In this document: one piece after another, positions 8,888 through 17,389 of the stretch | Layout: every line of letters starts with the position of its first letter | How positions within the stretch are numbered: position 1 is the first letter of the stretch | NCBI GenBank assembly: GCA_017536685.1 | Contig: JAFXGW010000001.1 | Location: 1 to 59,804 of the forward strand | From: Clostridia bacterium | GTDB lineage: Bacteria; Bacillota; Clostridia; TANB77; CAG-508 | Direction of reading: 5' to 3' | Length of the DNA: 59,804 nucleotides | Program-made: the position numbers and the translations under genes | The notes under the pieces: generated by a model | Database searches by the model: none | Told to the model about the DNA's origin: nothing | The model's input: only the letters and a program-made list of their open reading frames with translations

Positions 8888-10630
8888 TTATTTTAAAACT
8901 TTTTTAATTTCTTCATGTCTTTTTATTTTTAATGTTGTTGTTTTAATTAATTCTTCTTCAGTTATAATTAATTCTTTTACATATTTGTATTTTGGCATAG
9001 TTTTATTAATTTCTTTAATTTTTTCCCAAATTTTAGCTTTTATTTCTTCATCTTTTTCTAAACCATATTCAGCTTTCATTAATTCTCTGTCAAATACAAC
9101 TTCAACACACATTTTTAAATCATTCTCATCTTCTTCATCTGGTTTTCCAAATACAAATGATTCTTTTACACCAGGTATTTTATTTATTAAACTTTCAGTT
9201 TCTTCTGGGAATACATTTTTACCATTTTTTAATACTATAACACTTTTCTTTCTTCCAGTTATGAATATAAATCCCTCTTGATCAATATATGCTAAGTCTC
9301 CTGTATGGAACCATCCATCTATCATACATTCTTTTGTTGCTTCTTCATTTCCATAATATCCAAGCATAACAGTTGGACCTTTTACAGCAAGTTCTCCTAT
9401 TCCGCATTCATCTGGATCAACAATTTTTGTTTCTAAACTTGGGAATGTCTTTCCAATTGAGCCTAATCTGTAGTAAGTTGGATTTTCTGCTGCAACAACA
9501 GGAGAAGTTTCAGATAAACCATATCCTTGATATGTATCAACTCCTAATTCTGTAAATCCTTTTTCTGCTTCTTTATCAAATGCAGCTCCACCAGCAACTA
9601 ACATTCTTAATTTTCCACCAAAATTTGCATGAATATCTTTAAATAATTTTTTTCTTAAATCAATTTTAAAGAATCTTAAAAAGTTTGATAATTTTATTGC
9701 AAATTTAACAGTTTTTGTTTTCCCTTTTTTATCAATTCCTTGCCATACTTTTTTATACATATTTTCAAAAAGTACTGGAACTGCAATCATAACTGTTGCT
9801 TCATATTCTTTTAAATTTTCTGCAATATGTCTAATTCCTTCACAAAAAGCTATTGTTGCTCCAACACTCATAGCAAATAAGAAACCAACTGTACATTCAA
9901 AAACGTGATGTAAAGGTAAAAATGATAACAAGACGTCACCTTTTCTAATATCAAATATTGATGTTATATCATATATATTAGTTGTTAAATTTGTATGAGA
10001 AAGCATTACAGCTTTAGATTGAGAAGTAGTTCCAGATGTAAATAACATTACAGCCATTGCATTATTATCAATTTTAGCATCTAAGAAGCTTCTTGCACCA
10101 TTTTTAATTAAGTCTTTTCCTAATTTAATTAATTCTTTTTGAGAATATATATCTCCAGTTTTTTCGTCTAAATCCATTGAAATAAAGAATTTAATTTTTC
10201 CTATATTTTCTTTTTGTGCTTTTTCCATAATTTCTGTATATTTTGATGTATAGAAAATAGCTTCTATTTCAGATCTTTCAATTAAACTTAAAAGTTCTTT
10301 TTCTGTTAATGCTTTATCTAAAGGTACTACAATTCCTGTACCACAAGTTATAGATAAATATGCTTCTTGCCATTCATATCTATTTTCACCAATAACACCA
10401 ATTCTTTTATCTTTTAATCCAATACTAATTAAAGCTGTTCCTAAAGCTTCAACCTCTTCAATATAATCTTTATAAGACATTGTATAAATTTCTTTTGTCT
10501 CTGAATTTTTAAATTTAAAAGCAGGATCATTTCCAAATACTTCTTTAGAATTATTGATTATTTCTTTTAAGTTATTGAATTTCTTTTCGTTATAAACTCT
10601 TGGACAACCTTTAATTATTCTATCTCCCAT
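8888..10630 (-). CDS. Long-chain fatty acid-CoA ligase (AMP-forming)
   Basis: 580 aa ANL-superfamily enzyme that activates fatty acids via acyl-AMP. The A3 P-loop is MLFTSGTTSQSKAVMLSH (about 195), with YQGYGLSETSPV (about 370) as the A5 motif, GWFHTGD (about 440) and ITGRKKSVIVLKNGKNVFPEE (about 460), which matches the FACS signature region; the catalytic Lys lies near the C-terminus in TTTLKIKRH. No membrane segment is obvious; peripheral membrane association is typical of the family. It follows the TetR gene by 1 nt and is therefore co-transcribed. FadD/LcfB-type by family; substrate chain length is inferred. Confidence 0.93.
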   Translation of the reverse strand: MGDRIIKGCPRVYNEKKFNNLKEIINNSKEVFGNDPAFKFKNSETKEIYTMSYKDYIEEVEALGTALISIGLKDKRIGVIGENRYEWQEAYLSITCGTGIVVPLDKALTEKELLSLIERSEIEAIFYTSKYTEIMEKAQKENIGKIKFFISMDLDEKTGDIYSQKELIKLGKDLIKNGARSFLDAKIDNNAMAVMLFTSGTTSQSKAVMLSHTNLTTNIYDITSIFDIRKGDVLLSFLPLHHVFECTVGFLFAMSVGATIAFCEGIRHIAENLKEYEATVMIAVPVLFENMYKKVWQGIDKKGKTKTVKFAIKLSNFLRFFKIDLRKKLFKDIHANFGGKLRMLVAGGAAFDKEAEKGFTELGVDTYQGYGLSETSPVVAAENPTYYRLGSIGKTFPSLETKIVDPDECGIGELAVKGPTVMLGYYGNEEATKECMIDGWFHTGDLAYIDQEGFIFITGRKKSVIVLKNGKNVFPEETESLINKIPGVKESFVFGKPDEEDENDLKMCVEVVFDRELMKAEYGLEKDEEIKAKIWEKIKEINKTMPKYKYVKELIITEEELIKTTTLKIKRHEEIKKVLK

Positions 10631-10631
10631 T

Positions 10632-11213
10632 TTAATCTTCCATCCTTTTTACTAATTTATTAAATAATGTTTTTTCATATTCTTTATATATTTTTTGTAC
10701 ATCTATTTGTTCTAACTTTGCTTTTCTTCTATAAATTAATGTAGAACATGTAAGAGAAAAAATTTCTGAAGCCAAAATTTCAGAATCACACTCTACTATA
10801 TCTCCATTATCTACACCTTCTTGAACAATTTTTTGAATAGTAGAAATATATTCCATTACTTTTTCTTTACAAAATACATTTCTAGATTCATTTCCCCAAA
10901 CTTGGCTGAGAACAATTGTCAATAAATTTTCATATTTTGCAACAGCTTTTAACTGGATTAAAGATACAGCTTTTATTTTATCTAATACGTTATCACATCT
11001 AGCAATTTTTATTTCTATACTATTGATTAGAAGTTTCATTCCTTCTTCAATCAAAAAATTAAATATTTCTTCTTTACTACTAAAATGATAATACAGTGTT
11101 CCTTTAGCAACGCCAACTGTCGCTGTAATTTCTTCTATACTTGTAGCATCATAACCTTTTTCGGAAAAAAGTTTTAACGACGCTTCAAAGATTTTTCTCT
11201 TTGTTTTATTCAT
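10632..11213 (-). CDS. TetR-family regulator
   Basis: 193 aa. N-terminal TetR HTH (about 1-50): FEASLKLFSEKGYDATSIEEITATVGVAKGTLYYHFSSKEEIF, typical of the FadR/YxaF-like group. The C-terminal ligand-binding domain is variable. It is the first gene of an operon with the acyl-CoA synthetase, so an acyl-CoA-sensing autorepressor of fatty acid use is the likely role by analogy with Bacillus FadR. An imperfect palindrome (TGAATATACGGTCA) lies at about 11322-11335, just upstream of the -35. Confidence 0.9.
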   Translation of the reverse strand: MNKTKRKIFEASLKLFSEKGYDATSIEEITATVGVAKGTLYYHFSSKEEIFNFLIEEGMKLLINSIEIKIARCDNVLDKIKAVSLIQLKAVAKYENLLTIVLSQVWGNESRNVFCKEKVMEYISTIQKIVQEGVDNGDIVECDSEILASEIFSLTCSTLIYRRKAKLEQIDVQKIYKEYEKTLFNKLVKRMED

Positions 11214-11278
11214 AGAATATTCCTTATCTTTTAAGATTAAATTTTTGAAATAAAATTCTCTTCAAAAAATTCAAACAT

Positions 11279-11307
11279 ATTATACATTTTTTTTTTAGAT
11301 TTTGCAA
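11279..11307 (-). promoter_or_regulatory. Promoter of tetR - acyl-CoA ligase operon
   Basis: Minus strand TTGCAA (11307-11302), 17-nt spacer, TATAAT (11284-11279). The remainder of the 11214-11568 gap contains the terminator of the upstream locus and no ORF that I can support. Confidence 0.75.
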
Positions 11308-11449
11308 CTTTTTCTTTCAAATGAATATACGGTCAGTTTCTACTCTCAAGCGCATTTAGAGTTAAAAACCAGATGTTTTAGATTATAAAAACACCTATAT
11401 AATTTAAAGTGAAATTTTTTATAAATGTAGTATACATTTCTTTACAAAT

Positions 11450-11485
11450 AAAAACGCTGCGCCACAAATCGTAACACAGCGAAAA
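11450..11485 (-). terminator. Terminator of the TasA-like locus
   Basis: CGCTGTG...CGCAGCG hairpin (11455-11481) with TTTTTATTT following on the minus strand. Confidence 0.7.
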
Positions 11486-11568
11486 ATATTACAAAGAAAC
11501 TTAAAAATATGTTTTTTTATCATTTATAGCTGAGATATAGCCTTTTTGTAGTATTCTATTGTTTAAAA

Positions 11569-12813
11569 TTAATTTGGATATTGACTTTCATATTCTTCAA
11601 CAGTTAAGATTTGAGTATTTGAACCATAGTATGTATTATCCATAAGCCAATTTTTTTCTGTAGTATCTTTAACAACTACTGTTAAAGCACTTGAAACATT
11701 AGGAATTATATTTTTATTACTTGACGGTAAATGGCTAAATGTCGCTTTATCAAGTCTTACGATTTGAGGGCTACAACCTGAAAACATACGATTCATACTA
11801 GTAGTTTTTGATGTATCAAAATTACTCAAGTCAAAACTTGCTATTTTAGAAACAGAGTTAAACATATATGCCATTGTAGTAACATTTGAAGTATCAAAAC
11901 TTGATAAATCTAATTCTGTTAAAGCAAAAGAATATCCAAACATATAACTCATATTAGTTACTTGTGATGAATCTGCATTATCAAAATCAACACTTAGTAA
12001 ATTCGTATAGTAATAAAATAAACTACTACAATTTGCAGGTAAAGTTATTCTACCATTATTAGCTCCTAAATAAATTTCATATATCCCATTTTGATTGTCA
12101 TCAACAGCCCATCCTGTTATTGCATAATTTCCTTCAACAGAAGCATCCCATTTTGTTGCTCCTGTTGGAACATTTTCATGATTTACGAAGTATACTCTTT
12201 CAACGTTACTTTTTTGTATAGTACCGCCGAATAACCCTGAGATTGAACTAGTATTCAATGTTCCAGCACTTACCAACATAACAAATTCTTCAAAATTAAA
12301 ATTCAACATAGATATTAATTGATTGTCAGCAGAAAGAGTATTATTTTTATAATAAAAAGTTATATTAAAGGTAATAGTTCCCTTACTTTTTATTATATCA
12401 GATTTTGATAATCCATTTAATGAAAATGTTATATCTTCATTATCATATGTGTTTTCCCCCAACATATAATAAACTTCATCAAATTCATAATCCTTATCAG
12501 TTGAGTTATAAATTTTTACCTCATAAGTAATTTTAGAATTCGGATCTGTTGCAGATAAGGTAATATCTGTATTTAACATTGTTTGATATGTATTTAATAT
12601 TTTTGAATTATTCAAATCAGCACCAGTATTACTTACATAATTAACTTCAGTTATAAACAAACCATCCTGCGCTTCTGCAGCAACATTACCCGTTATGTCA
12701 AGTAATATATCTATTCGTGCGAATCCAATCCCCATAAAGCATGTAGCTAAACAAATTAAAAGAAGGAATATCCATGAATTTGATTTTGCTGCTTTTTCTT
12801 TACTGTCTTTCAT
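11569..12813 (-). CDS. Surface protein: TasA-like N-terminus plus DUF285 (BspA-like) repeats
   Basis: 414 aa secreted protein. An N-terminal hydrophobic segment (about 13-35, SWIFLLLICLATCFMGIGFARI) is of the TasA/SipW-substrate type, followed by a beta-rich domain (about 40-180). The C-terminal half (about 210-395) carries the DUF285 pattern: VTNMSYMFGYS, LTELDLSSFDTSNVTTMAYMF, IASFDLSNFDTSKTTSMNRMFSGC. It is last of four genes that include a SipW-type signal peptidase, which presumably processes it. Probable role: fibre-associated surface adhesin. GGAGG precedes the start. Confidence 0.85.
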   Translation of the reverse strand: MKDSKEKAAKSNSWIFLLLICLATCFMGIGFARIDILLDITGNVAAEAQDGLFITEVNYVSNTGADLNNSKILNTYQTMLNTDITLSATDPNSKITYEVKIYNSTDKDYEFDEVYYMLGENTYDNEDITFSLNGLSKSDIIKSKGTITFNITFYYKNNTLSADNQLISMLNFNFEEFVMLVSAGTLNTSSISGLFGGTIQKSNVERVYFVNHENVPTGATKWDASVEGNYAITGWAVDDNQNGIYEIYLGANNGRITLPANCSSLFYYYTNLLSVDFDNADSSQVTNMSYMFGYSFALTELDLSSFDTSNVTTMAYMFNSVSKIASFDLSNFDTSKTTSMNRMFSGCSPQIVRLDKATFSHLPSSNKNIIPNVSSALTVVVKDTTEKNWLMDNTYYGSNTQILTVEEYESQYPN

Positions 12814-12827
12814 CGATTTCCTCCTTT

Positions 12828-13940
12828 TTATTTACTTTGATTAGTTACTGATAACTCATAACTATATAATATTTGATTTCTACTTGGTATCATGAAATAT
12901 GTTTTTAATTTTTCTTTTGATTCATACATTAAAATAGGTTCTTGTATTGTGTCTCTTATTCCTAGAATATCATTAAATTTATCTATTCTTATTAATTCAT
13001 ATTTGTTCATATTAAATCCATTATTAATTTTTTGTATATATGAACCATAATTTGACAATATTTTATTTAATTCTAATTTATATATATCTTCTGGAGTTCT
13101 ATTTTTAGACATATATTTGCATAATTTTGCAATGTAACGAATTTCCATTAGAACTAATACTAAAATAACAATTTTTCCCCATATTGATTTACCAGAATCA
13201 CACGTTATTAATTCATTTTCACAACCAATTAAATTTGTATTCAAATCAATTCCAACTGTTTTAGTTGTAAGTGGTATATCTAAAGATACTAAGTAATCAT
13301 CATTTCCATCTCTTTGGAAATTACCGTCTATACCATCAATGTTTATATGCATTTTAATTGTTAATGTTGCAAGTGCTTCATCTAAATCATATATAGTAAC
13401 AAATTTCTTTATTAAATCATTGTATTTATTATAATCAATATTTACTTTTTCTTTAATTTTTATATTTTTATCTTTTGTTCCTTCAAATTTCTTTTCTTCG
13501 ATTAATACATCTTCAAAATTATAAATTGATTTATTAGTTGTTTTTTCCTCTACATTTACTTCTGCATCTACGCTATATTTATAATCATATTTTACATCTG
13601 CTTCATAAATTTCTAAATCATAAGAAAAGTCTGCAACAATATGGTCTATAAGACTAGCAATATATTGATTATCTTTTTGTGAATAATCTTTTTCATAAAA
13701 TTCATTAGCTTTTAAGAAAACTTTGTAATCAACATTACTATTTTCTTTATAGCATATTGTTGATACATTAGTTTTTTTCACATATAAGCTTAATAATACT
13801 ATAATTAAAAAGGCTAAAATTATGGCTTTAACAAAATATTCTTGTACGCTTTTCTTTCTTCTTCTTTGAAGCGTATTTTCACAATTCGAATAAATTCTTG
13901 TTTTTCTTTTATTCTTATTGCTTCTTCTATTTCCGCTCAT
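12828..13940 (-). CDS. DUF5305 family membrane protein
   Basis: 370 aa. A basic N-terminus (RRSNKNKRKTR, QRRRKKS), one membrane helix (about 38-57), a beta-rich external domain (about 70-245), a second helix (about 255-272, KIVILVLVLMEIRYI) and a cytoplasmic tail. Layout and position next to a SipW-type signal peptidase and TasA-like proteins fit DUF5305, a family recurring beside SipW/TasA genes in clostridia and archaea. Probably assists fibre assembly or secretion; the precise function is unknown. Flanked by its partners at 14 and 24 nt, so operonic. Confidence 0.75.
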   Translation of the reverse strand: MSGNRRSNKNKRKTRIYSNCENTLQRRRKKSVQEYFVKAIILAFLIIVLLSLYVKKTNVSTICYKENSNVDYKVFLKANEFYEKDYSQKDNQYIASLIDHIVADFSYDLEIYEADVKYDYKYSVDAEVNVEEKTTNKSIYNFEDVLIEEKKFEGTKDKNIKIKEKVNIDYNKYNDLIKKFVTIYDLDEALATLTIKMHINIDGIDGNFQRDGNDDYLVSLDIPLTTKTVGIDLNTNLIGCENELITCDSGKSIWGKIVILVLVLMEIRYIAKLCKYMSKNRTPEDIYKLELNKILSNYGSYIQKINNGFNMNKYELIRIDKFNDILGIRDTIQEPILMYESKEKLKTYFMIPSRNQILYSYELSVTNQSK

Positions 13941-13964
13941 AATTTCCTCCTTTTCTTTAGTTTT

Positions 13965-15080
13965 TTAAAACATCTCTCGTAACATAATAGTTGGGTAACC
14001 AATATATTTTACTTTAAATTTTACTATCCCAACAATTTTCTCTGGAGTTACAAACCCAGAATCACTTAGTTTATTAGCATCACCTTTTGTATAATATCTG
14101 TTTACGCCATTTACTTGTTTTATATCAATAACTCTGTGAACAACATTTACATTATCTTTTTCAAAAATAATTACTTGCTGTTCTTTAATATTCTGTCCCT
14201 CGTAACTTTCATATACAACAGCATCACCAACATCAATTGTACCTTTCATACTTCCTGTTGCTATAACTATTAATCCATACTTGAATTCACAAGAAATAAG
14301 CATTATAAACAGCACCATTATTGCAAGCAATATTCCAGTTATTATATTGTTTTTCTTCTTATCTTGAACAGCAACTGTAAAATTATTTTTAGAATATAAC
14401 ATTTCAAGAATAAGATAGATTATATAAGGATATATCATTCTTAGGAAACTTCTAAAATATGTAAATACATTTGGCGTTACTGGAATTATATATTCATATA
14501 AAGTCATTATTAATCTAAAAACTATTGCTGGTTTATATCCAAATCTTATAGATGAATAATTCCATAGTAAATTTCCAGATATTGATGCCACTAGTGAAAA
14601 ACTAATTGCATTAACCAAACCATCAAATGTTTTTAACTGGTTTATACTTGTATATATAGTTAAGTCCATTAATACCATACATATTGTTGTTAATATTTTA
14701 GAAAGCAAAGATTTTTCAGCAAGCAAAATACTTCTAAGCATTTCTGAAACAATAACTATCACTGTTGTTGGAATAATTATTTTAATTAATGAACTCAAAC
14801 TTAATTTTACTACTGAATTTGTATATCCAAAATATATTCCTAATGCATAAAATATTAACAAAAAAACTATGCCTAGTAACATAAGTAGCATTGTTGCTTG
14901 CTTGTTATATACTGAAACTATATTCCTTTTATGCAACAACTTTTTTATTACAAAAAAGCTTACAACCAATAATACAGCTGTTATAGTTCTTAAATATGTA
15001 CTTGACACAAAGAGAGTAAAGAAAAAGATTATACAGATTATAAATTCCAGTATATATACTTTAATTTTATCTTTCTCCAT
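13965..15080 (-). CDS. sipW: SipW-type signal peptidase I with multi-helix N-terminus
   Basis: 371 aa. The first about 250 residues carry several membrane helices, which is unusual for a signal peptidase. The C-terminal about 110 residues are the S26 peptidase: catalytic Ser in VIATGSMKGTIDVGDAVVY, then VVHRVIDI, where the Ser-Lys dyad Lys is replaced by His as in ER-type/SipW peptidases, and YYTKGDAN. SipW removes signal peptides from TasA-like fibre proteins, and its neighbours are such proteins. GGGGGAG ribosome binding site. The symbol is given by type, not strict orthology. Confidence 0.88.
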   Translation of the reverse strand: MEKDKIKVYILEFIICIIFFFTLFVSSTYLRTITAVLLVVSFFVIKKLLHKRNIVSVYNKQATMLLMLLGIVFLLIFYALGIYFGYTNSVVKLSLSSLIKIIIPTTVIVIVSEMLRSILLAEKSLLSKILTTICMVLMDLTIYTSINQLKTFDGLVNAISFSLVASISGNLLWNYSSIRFGYKPAIVFRLIMTLYEYIIPVTPNVFTYFRSFLRMIYPYIIYLILEMLYSKNNFTVAVQDKKKNNIITGILLAIMVLFIMLISCEFKYGLIVIATGSMKGTIDVGDAVVYESYEGQNIKEQQVIIFEKDNVNVVHRVIDIKQVNGVNRYYTKGDANKLSDSGFVTPEKIVGIVKFKVKYIGYPTIMLREMF

Positions 15081-15115
15081 AACTCCCCCTTTCTTTACCT
15101 ACTTTCTATCAAGCA

Positions 15116-15622
15116 TTAGTCAGCTAATACTGCTGTAGCTTCTAATTCAACATTAATTGTTCCACTTACTTCTTCTATAGGTGTTTTATTTAATGTAACT
15201 GTTACTGTTACAGTTGTTTCGTCACCTGGTTCTAATTCTGTAGTTGGATTAGCAACTGTAGCATCTATTGAGAAGAAACCTGTGTTTGTAATTTCTTCTG
15301 TTTTAACATCTACTAAAGCTTTTAATTCATCACTGTTATTTGCAATTGTGTATGTAGCTGTTTTTGATTGTCCAGCTGTTGTTAATCCTGTAACATTTAA
15401 TGTTGCAGATGTAGATCCTTCTGTAGCTGTTGCTGTTACTCCATCTGTAGTTGTTGCTGGATTTGTTACTCCAGTAAATTGTACTTTTAAATTGCTGTCA
15501 TCAGCTGTTGCCGTTGCAGTACCACTGATTGTTAATGATCCTGTTATAGCAGCATAACCTATACCAATTACTAAAACTACTATAAGTAAAGCAATTCCTA
15601 CTAAAAGTTTTTTGTTTTTCAT
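15116..15622 (-). CDS. TasA/camelysin-like fibre subunit
   Basis: 168 aa from ATG 15622 (AAAGGAGG before it). MKNKK then a hydrophobic segment ending IGIGYAAITG is a SipW-type signal peptide. The mature domain begins SLTISGTATATADDSNLKVQF and is Thr/Val-rich beta structure (NVTGLTTAGQSKTATYTIANNSDE, ELEPGDETTVTVTVTL). The same domain heads the four large proteins at 24561-32802. First gene of the locus, so it is likely the major subunit, exported by Sec and processed by the peptidase encoded next. Confidence 0.88.
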   Translation of the reverse strand: MKNKKLLVGIALLIVVLVIGIGYAAITGSLTISGTATATADDSNLKVQFTGVTNPATTTDGVTATATEGSTSATLNVTGLTTAGQSKTATYTIANNSDELKALVDVKTEEITNTGFFSIDATVANPTTELEPGDETTVTVTVTLNKTPIEEVSGTINVELEATAVLAD

Positions 15623-15900
15623 TTTAAATTTCCTCCTTTGTTTTGGCATTATTTAAGCCAATTTTATATTATATAGGTTACATATTACGACATTATTTGT
15701 CAAGTTACGATTTTTTCTTTTGCTTTTATACCCTTACATTTTCAATGATTACAAAATAATATAAAATTTATATCACAATTTCTTTACATATTCATTGCAA
15801 TTATCTACTAATACTAGTATCTCACTTGGCTATCTATTATTTTCACTATATAATTCTATTACTTCGTCATATAAGCTGGAAATTCTTCTTAAATTAATAA

Positions 15901-15935
15901 AAAAATCCAAATTATTTTAATTTGGATTTTTTTAT
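15901..15935 (-). terminator. Terminator after the gene at 16007-17185
   Basis: AAAAATCCAAATT / AATTTGGATTTTT stem with T runs on both strands. The remaining sequence from 15650 to 15900 is the AT-rich upstream region of the fibre locus, with no ORF. Confidence 0.85.
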
Positions 15936-16006
15936 ACTCTTATAATTATCAACTCAAAAATCTGAGGTTTTTATAACATTTTAATTTATATTATTAATAT
16001 TTAAAA

Positions 16007-17185
16007 TTAGTCTTCACCAAATATTGGTGCATCATCTTTTTTCTTCTTATTCTTTTCTCTTTCTTCCTTGCTACTATATGGATAAACTTTTCTAAAATAA
16101 TCTCTTCTTTGTATTGCTTTTTTTCTTTCTTCCTCTTCTGAATTTAATTGTACTCTAAATCTTTTAACCAATTTGGAGGTACTTTCATTATTTACTTCTC
16201 TTTGCATTTTTTCTTCAAATTTTTCATGCTCTCTAAAAAAGTAATATGATTCAATCCCTAAAACTTCGTCCATTTCTGCTGTTTGTGTTATCAAAGAAAC
16301 TTGATGTTCTACATCATCTTGACTCAAATGTGCACCTTGTATTATCCTCATTCTTTCCACTGGTGGAAGTAAATCTGAATTGAAACTCAAAAGCAATTTT
16401 CCAAGTCTCTTTACTGTTTGCGAATAAGTTCCCCAATCTCTAGGATCTATATTTTCTCTCATTCCAATGCAAAAATCTGGTTTTATAAGTGGTTCTCTAA
16501 TATTTTCTAAAAATTCGCTTCTTTCAGAATGATATGATTTTTCTAAAAAAAATGCTTTTTGTGCTTCTTCGAATTGTTCCATAAACGCAGATTTATCAGC
16601 ACATTTCGACAAACTAACATCAACTGACGGCGTTTTTCCTATTACAACTTTTGTAACATATTGTGCCAATGCTGGATATTGTTCGATAAATTGAACAGCA
16701 TGATTCAAATCCATTATAGATTTTTCAGGACTCGGTTCTCCACTTATAATTTGTCCTACTGATTGATATCCGAGCATATTTAATGATAGAGCAAGTATTT
16801 TATATCTTAATTGTAATACAGCAATTGGAGGTACTCCTAGTTTTTCATACCCTGCAATTTGCTTTACAACATAAAATAAATTTAAAGCTTTTTCGCTTAA
16901 TTCTCCTATATTAGGATTTTCCGGATTAAATTTATTATCAGAAATCGTTGGTTTTTCCATTGTATCTGTTTCATATTCTATTTTTCCATCATTTCTTAAC
17001 TTTATCCTAGAAAAGTATTTTTGATCAACTTTATCTATTTCTTCCAAAACCCATCCATCACTTGTGTTATAAATAGAACCATATTTATTACCTAGAACTG
17101 GAAGTTTTACATTATAATTTGTATCAGTTTTAACAGCCTCTGCATATTTGCCTTGATATGTAACCATTATTTTTTCTTCAACCAT
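16007..17185 (-). CDS. Unknown soluble protein
   Basis: 392 aa, AGGAGG before the ATG. Not recognised. The N-terminal about 85 residues look beta-rich (YQGKYAEAVKTDTNYNVKLPVLGNKYGSIYNTSDGWVL), the middle is helical (about 100-340), and the C-terminus is strongly charged (REEREKNKKKKDDAPIF). No signal peptide or membrane helix, so probably cytoplasmic. It has native composition and its own terminator. Confidence 0.85.
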   Translation of the reverse strand: MVEEKIMVTYQGKYAEAVKTDTNYNVKLPVLGNKYGSIYNTSDGWVLEEIDKVDQKYFSRIKLRNDGKIEYETDTMEKPTISDNKFNPENPNIGELSEKALNLFYVVKQIAGYEKLGVPPIAVLQLRYKILALSLNMLGYQSVGQIISGEPSPEKSIMDLNHAVQFIEQYPALAQYVTKVVIGKTPSVDVSLSKCADKSAFMEQFEEAQKAFFLEKSYHSERSEFLENIREPLIKPDFCIGMRENIDPRDWGTYSQTVKRLGKLLLSFNSDLLPPVERMRIIQGAHLSQDDVEHQVSLITQTAEMDEVLGIESYYFFREHEKFEEKMQREVNNESTSKLVKRFRVQLNSEEEERKKAIQRRDYFRKVYPYSSKEEREKNKKKKDDAPIFGED

Positions 17186-17361
17186 AATTTCCTCCTAAGT
17201 ATATTTTATATACTTACAAAATTTATTATAGCATAAGTAATATTTTTTTGCAATTTTTCCTTAACTTGTTAAAAATTTGTAATTTGTAAAAATTAATATA
17301 ATAATTTTATTGTTCTAAATAAATTTTCACTAGTATAACTAAAAATACATTTAAATAAACG

Positions 17362-17385
17362 AAAAGCTCCAAAATTGGAGCTTTT
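17362..17385 (-). terminator. Terminator after carB
   Basis: AAAAGCTCCAA / TTGGAGCTTTT stem immediately downstream of carB, followed on the minus strand by TTTTCGTTT. Confidence 0.85.
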
Positions 17386-17389
17386 TATA

